Shown here piece after piece: positions 1 to 4,852 of a DNA stretch of 5,450 bases. Source of the DNA: Streptosporangiaceae bacterium (lineage in GTDB: Bacteria; Actinomycetota; Actinomycetes; Streptosporangiales; Streptosporangiaceae); the NCBI GenBank assembly GCA_025934635.1, contig JAICWX010000474.1:1-5450 (forward strand), written 5' to 3'. The notes beneath the pieces are model-generated. The model saw only the letters and a list, made by a program, of their open reading frames with translations. It was not told where the DNA came from and ran no database searches. Position numbers and translations under genes: made by a program. Position 1 is the stretch's first letter. Each line of letters starts with the position of its first letter.

Positions 1-1
1 C

Positions 2-1306
2 GAGGACTACTCGTTCGGCCAGCGGGTGCAGGAGGTCATCTACGGCCTGGTCGGGGTGTCCGGTCCGGTGCTGTGGGCGCCGGAGACCCGCGGCGACCTG
101 TTCAACCTCCTCACCAGCGCGCTGGGCATCTTCACCCTGGTGGTCACCGCCTACCTGTTCCTGCGCCCGGCCGAGCCGCGGGCCCGGCTCAGCCAGGCCG
201 ACGCGGGCCGGGTCAGGGAGCTGCTGGCCAAGCACGGCGACCGGGACTCGCTCGGCTACTTCGCGCTGCGCGACGACAAGAGCGTGATCTGGTCGCCGAC
301 CGGCAAGGCCTGCGTCAGCTACCGCGTCGTGTCCGGCGTGATGCTGGCCAGCGGCGACCCGATCGGCGACCCGGAGGCGTGGCCCGGGGCGATCGGCCCG
401 TTCCTGGACGAGGCGGCCCGGCACGCCTGGAAGCCGGCCGTGATGGGCTGCAGCGAGCTCGGCGCCGAGGTGTGGTGCCGCGAGGGCGGCCTGACCGCGC
501 TCGAGCTCGGTGACGAGGCCATCGTGAACACGGCCGACTTCAGCCTGTCCGGCCGGCCGATGCGTAACGTCAGGCAGATGGTCAACCGGGTGGCCAAGGC
601 CGGCTACGTGGCCGAGGTCCGCCGGATCCGCGACATCCCGCCGGCCGAGCTCGCCGCCATCATCAAGACGGCCGGCTCCTGGCTCGGCGGCCAGACCGAG
701 CGCGGCTTCTCGATGGCCCTGAGCCGGATCGGCGCGCCGGGCGACGAGGAGTGCGTGCTCGCCACCGCGACCGAGGACGGGGCGCTGCGCGCGGTGCTCC
801 AGCTCGTGCCGTGGGGGCCCGACGGGCTGTCCCTGGACCTGATGCGGCGCGACAAGGCCGCCCAGCCCGGCCTCAACGACTTCCTCATCGTGGAGATCAT
901 CAAGGCCGCCTCCGGGCTCGGCGTGAAACGCATCTCGCTGAACTTCGCCGTGTTCAGGGCCGCGCTCGAGCGCGGTGAGAAGATCGGCGCGGGCCCGGTG
1001 CTGCGGGCCTGGCGCTCGGTGCTCATCTTCTTGTCCAAGTGGTTCCAGATCGAGTCGCTGTACAAGTTCAACGCCAAGTTCGGCCCGGTCTGGCAGCCCC
1101 GCTTCTTCGTCTTCCCGAGCACCAGGCACACGCCCCGGATCGCGCTGGCCGCCCTCGAGGCGGAGGCGTTCCTGGTCTGGCCGACCTTCGGGCTGCGCCG
1201 GGTCGTCCGCAAGGCGAGCCTGGCCGGGATCCGGCGGCAGCTGCGCCGCCAGCCGGAATGCCAGCCGGAGCCGGAGCCGGAGCGGGAGCCGGGGCCGCCG
1301 CAGTGA
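2..1306 (+). CDS. Phosphatidylglycerol lysyltransferase-type protein (MprF/LysX-like DUF2156 domain), 5'-truncated
   Basis: The frame is open from the left edge, so the N-terminus is missing; 434 residues are visible. A GTG at 26 is in frame but is probably internal. Window residues about 33-54 form a hydrophobic membrane segment ending in FLRP. A cytosolic DUF2156 aminoacyl-transferase domain follows, with family motifs such as GDRDSLGYFALR, VSGVMLASGDPIGD, MRNVRQMV, GFSMALSRIG (235-244), LSLDLMRRD (276-284) and KRISLNFAVFR (309-319). Family members move lysine (sometimes alanine) from aminoacyl-tRNA onto phosphatidylglycerol, lowering surface charge and raising resistance to cationic peptides; which amino acid is used here cannot be read. 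Unlike mycobacterial LysX, no lysyl-tRNA synthetase domain follows, so this is the stand-alone form. The C-terminus ends in a basic stretch and then a Pro/Glu tail encoded by a hexanucleotide repeat. The stop overlaps the folP start by four bases. Confidence 0.88.
   Translation, partial: EDYSFGQRVQEVIYGLVGVSGPVLWAPETRGDLFNLLTSALGIFTLVVTAYLFLRPAEPRARLSQADAGRVRELLAKHGDRDSLGYFALRDDKSVIWSPTGKACVSYRVVSGVMLASGDPIGDPEAWPGAIGPFLDEAARHAWKPAVMGCSELGAEVWCREGGLTALELGDEAIVNTADFSLSGRPMRNVRQMVNRVAKAGYVAEVRRIRDIPPAELAAIIKTAGSWLGGQTERGFSMALSRIGAPGDEECVLATATEDGALRAVLQLVPWGPDGLSLDLMRRDKAAQPGLNDFLIVEIIKAASGLGVKRISLNFAVFRAALERGEKIGAGPVLRAWRSVLIFLSKWFQIESLYKFNAKFGPVWQPRFFVFPSTRHTPRIALAALEAEAFLVWPTFGLRRVVRKASLAGIRRQLRRQPECQPEPEPEREPGPPQ
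1264..1293 (+). repeat. Hexanucleotide tandem repeat at 3' end of the lysyltransferase gene
   Basis: Five consecutive 6-bp units of GCCGGA type: the first three are perfect, the last two degenerate (GCGGGA, GCCGGG). They encode the PEPEPEREPG part of the protein tail. The purine-rich GGAG and GGGAG strings lie just upstream of the folP GTG and could give weak Shine-Dalgarno pairing. The period keeps the reading frame, so changes in copy number would alter only tail length. Confidence 0.8.
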
Positions 1307-2235
1307 CGTCCCCCCGGCTGCCTGGCCTCCCCGGTGCTAGCCAGACCGGTGCTAGCCAGACCGGTGCTAGCCAGACCGGTGCTAGCCCGACCAGTGCGGA
1401 CCGCTGCCTGGTCATGGGCGTGGTGAACGTCACCCCGGACTCGTTCTCCGACGGCGGCCAGTGGTACGGGGCGGACGCCGCCATCGCGCACGGCCTGGAG
1501 CTGGCGGCGCAGGGCGCCGACATCGTGGACGTGGGCGGCGAGTCGACCCGGCCGGGCGCCCAGCGCATCGACGAGGACGAGGAGCTGCGGCGGGTCGGGC
1601 CGGTGGTCACCGAGCTCGTCCGGGCCGGGCTGCCGGTCTCCATCGACACCATGCGGGCCCGGGTCGCCGAGTTCGCCCTCGACGCCGGCGCCCAGCTGGT
1701 CAACGACGTGAGCGGGGGACTGGCCGATCCGGACATGCCCCGCCTGGTCGCCGCGGCCGGGGTCGGCTACGTGGTGATGCACTGGCGCGGTCACAGCCAC
1801 GACATGTACTCGCGCGCGGTCTACGCCGACGTGGTGACCGAAGTCCGCGACGAGCTGGCCCGCCGGGTCGACGCGGTCGTGCAGGCCGGGGTGGACCCCG
1901 GCTGCGTGGTGCTCGACCCCGGCCTGGGGTTCGGCAAGCGGGCCGAGCACAACTGGCCGCTGCTCAGCCACCTGGACGAGCTCAGCACGCTGGCCGGCAC
2001 CCGCTACCCGGTCCTGGTCGGGGCGTCCCGCAAGGGCTTCCTGGGCAAGCTCCTGGCCGCCGCCGATGGCACGCCCGCGTCGTTCGCCGAACGCGACGAG
2101 GCCACCGTCGCCGTCACCGCGCTCGCCGCCGCGGCCGGCGCCTGGTGCGTGCGCGTGCACCAGGTTCCGCCGAACGCGGACGCCGTCCGGGTCGCCGCCG
2201 CCTGGCAGCAGGCCGAAGCCCCGGTAGGGCTATGA
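1303..2235 (+). CDS. folP: Dihydropteroate synthase
   Basis: Condenses 6-hydroxymethyl-7,8-dihydropterin pyrophosphate with p-aminobenzoate to 7,8-dihydropteroate in the cytosol; the family is the sulfonamide target. The 310-residue product has the full set of DHPS motifs: MGVVNVTPDSFSDGG (38-52), GADIVDVGGESTRPGA (71-86), SIDT (113-116), NDVSGG (134-139), MHWRG (159-163), DPGLGFGK (205-212), the pterin/sulfate-binding SRKGFLG (242-248) and the terminal RVH (284-286). GTG at 1303 is chosen because it overlaps the upstream TGA (GTGA); the frame stays open upstream inside the previous gene. The first in-frame ATG (1414) falls inside the first catalytic strand and would cut it. This start gives an N-terminal extension of about 36 residues, including GASQT repeats not typical of the family. 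The stop overlaps folK. Confidence 0.96.
   Translation: MTSPRLPGLPGASQTGASQTGASQTGASPTSADRCLVMGVVNVTPDSFSDGGQWYGADAAIAHGLELAAQGADIVDVGGESTRPGAQRIDEDEELRRVGPVVTELVRAGLPVSIDTMRARVAEFALDAGAQLVNDVSGGLADPDMPRLVAAAGVGYVVMHWRGHSHDMYSRAVYADVVTEVRDELARRVDAVVQAGVDPGCVVLDPGLGFGKRAEHNWPLLSHLDELSTLAGTRYPVLVGASRKGFLGKLLAAADGTPASFAERDEATVAVTALAAAAGAWCVRVHQVPPNADAVRVAAAWQQAEAPVGL
1333..1392 (+). repeat. 15-bp minisatellite in the folP N-terminus
   Basis: Four head-to-tail copies of GGTGCTAGCCAGACC. Units 1-3 (1333-1347, 1348-1362, 1363-1377) are identical and unit 4 (1378-1392) differs by one base. They encode GASQT three times and then GASPT, at residues 11-30. The array contains the palindromes GCTAGC (within each unit) and ACCGGT (at the junctions), and its CTAG tetranucleotides stand out against the surrounding GC-rich coding sequence. 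The 15-bp period preserves the frame, so gain or loss of units by slippage would be tolerated. Identity of three units suggests recent expansion. Confidence 0.95.
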
Positions 2236-2780
2236 CGGCGTCCGGCCAGCACCGCGCTGTACTCTCCGTCGGCAGCAACCTCGGCGACCGGCTGGGTACC
2301 CTGCAAGGGTGCGTGCAAGCCATCGGCGGCCTCGCGGATACTGACGTGCTGGCCATCTCACCCGTCTACGAGACCGATCCGGTCGGCCCGGCCCAGCCGG
2401 ACTACCTGAACGCGGCGCTGATCGTGGCGACCGCTCTCGGCCCGCGGGCGCTGCTGGCCGCGACCCAGCGTATCGAGGCGGACTTCGGCCGGGTCCGGCC
2501 CGCGGACGGCGTCCGGTTCGGCCCGCGTACCCTCGACATCGACATCATCAGCTACGACGAAGAAGTCAGCGACGACCCGGTGCTCACCCTGCCCCACCCC
2601 CGCGCGCACGAGCGGGCGTTCGTCCTCGTGCCCTGGCACGACCTCGACCCGGCCGCCACCGTGCCCGGCCGCGGCCCGGTCGCCGCGCTGCTCGCGGCGC
2701 TGTCTACCTCGGCCGCTGGCGCGGCGGGCGGCCGCGACGGCGTCCGCCCCCGGCCCGACCTGATCCTGGGCGCGCCGTGA
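2232..2780 (+). CDS. folK: 2-amino-4-hydroxy-6-hydroxymethyldihydropteridine diphosphokinase (HPPK)
   Basis: Transfers pyrophosphate from ATP to 6-hydroxymethyl-7,8-dihydropterin, producing the substrate of FolP. The 182-residue product matches monofunctional HPPK: LSVGSNLGDR near the N-terminus (11-20), SPVYETDPVG with QPDYLNAAL (43-63), and the signature RFGPRTLDIDII (95-106), whose Asp102 and Asp104 are the expected magnesium ligands. The PHPRAHERAFVLVPW segment (121-135) is the usual C-terminal pterin/ATP-side motif. ATG at 2232 overlaps the folP stop (ATGA), indicating translational coupling, so the two enzymes of consecutive steps are probably made together. A weakly conserved Ala/Gly/Arg-rich tail precedes the stop, which overlaps the next gene. 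No folB lies between folP and folK, contrary to the common actinobacterial order. Confidence 0.96.
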   Translation: MTASGQHRAVLSVGSNLGDRLGTLQGCVQAIGGLADTDVLAISPVYETDPVGPAQPDYLNAALIVATALGPRALLAATQRIEADFGRVRPADGVRFGPRTLDIDIISYDEEVSDDPVLTLPHPRAHERAFVLVPWHDLDPAATVPGRGPVAALLAALSTSAAGAAGGRDGVRPRPDLILGAP

Positions 2781-3292
2781 AGCCGACCCGCGTCTCGACC
2801 CTCGTCCTGGTCGCCGTCGTCTGCGCCGGGCTGGGCTGGCTGCTGCTGCGGTCGCTGTACGCCAAGCTGCCCCCGCTGCCCTGGACGGGCGTGCCCGCCC
2901 TGCTGATCGCCGCGCTGGCCGAGTGGTGGACCGGCCGGGACCTGAAGGCCAGGATCGCCTCCCGCCGCAACGGCAGCAGTAGCAGCGCCGGCGGCCCCGG
3001 CACTGACCGCAGGCTCAAGCCGGTGGCCCCGCTGTTCGTGTCGCGGATGGTGGCGCTGGCCAAGGCCAGCTCGCTGGCGGCGGCGATCATCGCCGGCGTC
3101 GCCGGCGGCTTCGACGTCTACCTGAGCGGCTCGCTGAGCGCCAGCGTGCCGCGCCAGGACGCGCTCACCGCGGCGGTGACGTTCGCCGCCGCCGTGGTGC
3201 TCGCCTGCGCCGCCTTGTACCTCGAGAACTGCTGCCGGGTGCCGGAGGACCAGGACCGGGACGAGCGCGAGGCCCCGGCCCCCTCCCGCTGA
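2777..3292 (+). CDS. DUF3180 family membrane protein
   Basis: A 171-residue protein of unknown function, recognised as DUF3180 by its start MKPTRVSTLVLV, the LPPLPWTGVPALL segment (31-43), the VALAKASSLAAA segment (92-103) and the terminal LYLENCCRVP (147-156). Four likely membrane helices: about 7-28, 36-51, 98-116 and 130-149. A Ser/Gly-rich loop (65-76) joins the halves and the tail is charged (EDQDRDERE). The M. tuberculosis homologue, Rv3605c, also follows folK, so linkage to the folate operon is conserved, but no enzymatic role is known to me. GTG at 2777 overlaps the folK stop (GTGA). This is the last gene of the coupled folate block; non-coding sequence follows. Confidence 0.88.
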   Translation: MKPTRVSTLVLVAVVCAGLGWLLLRSLYAKLPPLPWTGVPALLIAALAEWWTGRDLKARIASRRNGSSSSAGGPGTDRRLKPVAPLFVSRMVALAKASSLAAAIIAGVAGGFDVYLSGSLSASVPRQDALTAAVTFAAAVVLACAALYLENCCRVPEDQDRDEREAPAPSR

Positions 3293-3332
3293 CCGCAGAC
3301 CGGCGGCCGGGTGGCACGCGGTCACCCCGTTC

Positions 3333-3350
3333 GGTCGAAATCTTCGGACC
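3333..3350 (+). terminator. Compact hairpin after the folate operon (possible terminator)
   Basis: GGTCGAA pairs with TTCGGACC across a three-base loop (ATC), giving seven base pairs with one bulged G at 3347. It starts 40 bases after the DUF3180 stop. No T-run follows, so it is not a classical intrinsic terminator; actinobacterial terminators often lack the T-run, but an operator is an equal possibility. A longer, looser inverted repeat lies at the stop codon itself (GACCGC 3291-3296 with GCGGTC 3318-3323). Confidence 0.35.
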
Positions 3351-3373
3351 TAACGAGCTAGGTGCTACGCCCC

Positions 3374-3417
3374 GGCCCGCCGAATCGGGCACCGCGGCGA
3401 TAACGCCCGGCGGGGCC
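3374..3417 (+). repeat. GC-rich inverted repeat in the non-coding region
   Basis: GGCCCGCCG (3374-3382) pairs with CGGCGGGGCC (3408-3417), nine base pairs with one bulged G at 3415, around a 25-base loop. It could act as a terminator stem for the upstream operon or as part of a regulatory region for the downstream gene; the sequence does not decide. Confidence 0.4.
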
Positions 3418-3420
3418 CAG

Positions 3421-3489
3421 CCGGGAGAATTCCGCAAAATAGTCACTCTGTGTTGCGGTGACGCTACGTTGCGTGGTTGAATTCCCGGG
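3421..3489 (+). repeat. Bulged inverted repeat with nested inverted and direct repeats
   Basis: CCGGGAGAATTC (3421-3432) and GAATTCCCGG (3479-3488) are complementary over ten pairs with a two-base bulge, enclosing 46 bases. Inside lie a second inverted repeat (GTCAC 3442-3446 with GTGAC 3458-3462) and a direct repeat GTTGCG at 3452-3457 and 3468-3473. Together with the hairpins above, this accounts for most of the 229-base gap 3293-3521, in which I see no gene. Confidence 0.45.
3453..3482 (+). promoter_or_regulatory. Candidate promoter for the chaplin-like gene
   Basis: TTGCGG (3453-3458) and TTGAAT (3477-3482), 18 bases apart, loosely resemble -35 and -10 boxes. Transcription would begin near 3489 and leave a leader of about 33 bases carrying the ribosome binding site. 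The -35 match is only partial. Chaplin genes are often controlled by a developmental sigma factor (BldN in Streptomyces), so the true promoter may follow another consensus. Confidence 0.3.
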
Positions 3490-3508
3490 TCCTGAGATCA
3501 TTCTTGAG

Positions 3509-3514
3509 AAGGAG
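3509..3514 (+). promoter_or_regulatory. Strong ribosome binding site
   Basis: AAGGAG lies seven bases before the GTG at 3522. It fixes the start of the small secreted protein and is the clearest Shine-Dalgarno in the window; the coupled genes around it mostly lack one. Confidence 0.85.
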
Positions 3515-3521
3515 CTATTAG

Positions 3522-3815
3522 GTGCAGATCAAGACCCGTGCCGCCGGAGTGCTCGCGGTGACCGCCGCCGCCGTCGCCCTGATCGGCGGCCCCGCGTTCG
3601 CCGACAACTCGCCGAGCGTCGGCAACGTGACCGGCATCGCCAACTTCTCCCTGGCCAGCGGCAACAACATCGACATGCCGACCAACATGCCGGAGAACGT
3701 CTGCGGCATCGCGGTGTCCCTCTTCGGCTTCACCAACGCCGGCTGCCGGGGCGGCGCCACCGTCATCAGCGACAGCGGCAACACCAGCAACGACTTCGAC
3801 TTCGGCGGCTTCTAG
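3522..3815 (+). CDS. Small secreted chaplin-like protein
   Basis: A 97-residue preprotein. Residues 1-27 form a Sec signal peptide: basic MQIKTR, an Ala/Val-rich core and a PAFA-D cleavage site after Ala27. The mature part of about 70 residues is rich in Asn, Gly and Ser. It contains SGNNIDMPTNMPENVCG (46-62) and then FGFTNAGCRGGA (68-79), resembling the chaplin (DUF320) pattern of GN, P-N-VCG, G-x-x-N and a second Cys. Chaplins are cell-wall or surface amyloid proteins that help aerial hyphae leave the aqueous medium. Differences here: the two cysteines (61, 75) are 14 residues apart, closer than in the Streptomyces chaplins I recall; Cys-Gly-Ile replaces the usual Cys-Gly-Asn; and the tail (83-97) is acidic and Phe-rich, ending FDFGGF. 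There is no LPxTG sorting signal or membrane anchor, so it should be released or bind the wall non-covalently. It sits alone between two vitamin-synthesis blocks. Real gene: high certainty; chaplin assignment: moderate. Confidence 0.75.
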   Translation: MQIKTRAAGVLAVTAAAVALIGGPAFADNSPSVGNVTGIANFSLASGNNIDMPTNMPENVCGIAVSLFGFTNAGCRGGATVISDSGNTSNDFDFGGF

Positions 3816-3837
3816 CGACCGTCGCCCCGGCCGTGGT

Positions 3838-3843
3838 TATCCT
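3838..3843 (+). promoter_or_regulatory. Possible -10 box for a near-leaderless DUF2520 transcript
   Basis: TATCCT fits the actinobacterial TANNNT -10 pattern and lies ten bases before the ATG at 3854, so transcription would start at or just before the start codon. The -35 region (around AGCGAC, 3814-3819) matches weakly. No Shine-Dalgarno is visible before 3854, which is consistent with a leaderless start but does not prove it. Confidence 0.3.
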
Positions 3844-3853
3844 GGGCACCGCG

Positions 3854-4852
3854 ATGAACCCTGAAAGCAACCCTGACCCAGCCGGCGAACCCCCAGGCGA
3901 CGGGCACCCGGCCCGGCTCGCGGTCGGCATCGTCGGCGCCGGGCGGGCGGGCACCGCGCTCGGCGCGGCCCTGGCCCGGGCCGGCCACGAGGTGGTGGCG
4001 GCCTCCGCGGTATCCGACGCCTCGGTGCGCCGGGCCCGCGCGAACTTCCCCGGCGCGGTCATCGCCGAGCCCAGCGAGGTCATCCGCCGGTCCGGCCTGG
4101 CCCTGCTGACCGTGCCCGATGACGCCCTGCCGGGCCTGGTGGCCGGGCTGGCGGCCACCGGCGCGCCGCTGGAGGGCCGGCTGCTGGCCCACGCCAGCGG
4201 CCGGTACGGGGTGAGCGTGCTCGAGCCCGCCGCGCGCCGCGGGGCGCTCCCGCTGGCGCTGCACCCCGTGATGACGTTCACCGGCCGCGACGACGACGTA
4301 GAGCGGCTCCGCGGGACCTGCTTCGGGGTCACCTCGCCCGAGGTGCTGCGGCCCGCGGCCGAGGCGCTGGTGATCGAGATGAGCGGCGAGCCGGTCTTCA
4401 TCGCCGAGCAGGACCGGGACCTGTACCACGCGGCCATCGCGGGCGCCGCCAACTACCTGGTCACGCTGGTCGCCCAGGCCATGGACCTGCTGCGGTCGAT
4501 CGGGGTGCCCGAGCCGGCCCGGCTGCTCGCGCCGCTGCTCTCCGCGTCCCTGGACAACGCGCTGCGGTTCGGCGACGCGGGCCTGACCGGGCCGGTGGCC
4601 CGCGGCGACGCCGCCACCGTGGCCGCCCACGTGGCCGCGCTCGAGACCGCGGCGGCTACCTCGGCGGCGGCCGCGGCGGGTGCCCCGGCGGCCACGGCGG
4701 ACGGAACCCCGGCCGCGGCCGGCGCCTCAGCCGCCATGGTGCGGGCCTACGTGGCCATGGCCCGGCTGACCGCCGACCGGGCGCTGGCCGCCGGGATCCT
4801 GCGCCCGGCCGACGCCGAACGCCTGCTCGGCGTGCTCGGCGGCCGCCCGTGA
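3854..4852 (+). CDS. Rossmann-like and DUF2520 domain-containing protein
   Basis: A 332-residue protein. After a Pro-rich, disordered-looking N-terminus (1-21) comes an NAD(P)-binding Rossmann start, [13 protein letters not shown] (24-36), with the GxGxxG glycines at 28, 30 and 33. TVPDD (86-90), HASG (113-116) and LHPVMTFTG (136-144) are typical of the family. The DUF2520 helical domain follows, with [12 protein letters not shown] (191-202) and LTGPVARGD (244-252). The fold resembles ketopantoate reductases and 6-phosphogluconate/hydroxyacid dehydrogenases, but I see no lysine where the hydroxyacid dehydrogenases carry their catalytic one, so the reaction is unknown. An Ala-rich insert (264-294) interrupts the last helices. 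ATG at 3854 is the only sensible start: the frame is open further upstream but crosses the chaplin-like gene. The stop overlaps panC (GTGA). The M. tuberculosis homologue Rv3603c is also next to panC, suggesting a role near pantothenate synthesis. Confidence 0.88.
   Translation: MNPESNPDPAGEPPGDGHPARLAVGIVGAGRAGTALGAALARAGHEVVAASAVSDASVRRARANFPGAVIAEPSEVIRRSGLALLTVPDDALPGLVAGLAATGAPLEGRLLAHASGRYGVSVLEPAARRGALPLALHPVMTFTGRDDDVERLRGTCFGVTSPEVLRPAAEALVIEMSGEPVFIAEQDRDLYHAAIAGAANYLVTLVAQAMDLLRSIGVPEPARLLAPLLSASLDNALRFGDAGLTGPVARGDAATVAAHVAALETAAATSAAAAAGAPAATADGTPAAAGASAAMVRAYVAMARLTADRALAAGILRPADAERLLGVLGGRP
4643..4735 (+). repeat. Alanine-rich low-complexity insert in the DUF2520 gene
   Basis: Codons 264-294 are mostly Ala, with Thr, Gly and Pro, encoded by GCG/GCC runs. 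The insert lies between the conserved HVAAL and [10 protein letters not shown] helices, so it probably forms a flexible or helical surface loop. Confidence 0.7.

Noticed and set aside
1039..1302. Upstream extension of the folP frame
   Set aside because: The frame is open but lies inside the 3' part of the lysyltransferase gene; the extension is Arg/Ala/Pro-rich and unlike any DHPS N-terminus.
1333..1392. CRISPR array
   Set aside because: The 15-bp units are contiguous with no spacers and are translated in frame within folP.
604..2160. Long 518-residue open frame on the - strand
   Set aside because: It is antisense to the lysyltransferase and folP genes, both confirmed by motifs. Its composition (Gly, Arg, Ala, His-rich) is what the reverse strand of GC-rich coding DNA gives, and no family motif is visible.
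1461..2231. Upstream extension of the folK frame through folP
   Set aside because: The translation is Arg/Gly-rich noise in another frame of folP; HPPK homology begins right after ATG 2232.
3374..3489. Known riboswitch in the leader of the chaplin-like gene
   Set aside because: Stems are present, but I recognise no conserved core of the c-di-AMP, cobalamin, TPP or other riboswitch classes.
3458..3853. Upstream extension of the DUF2520 frame
   Set aside because: It crosses the non-coding region and the chaplin-like gene in another frame; the conserved protein begins after 3854.
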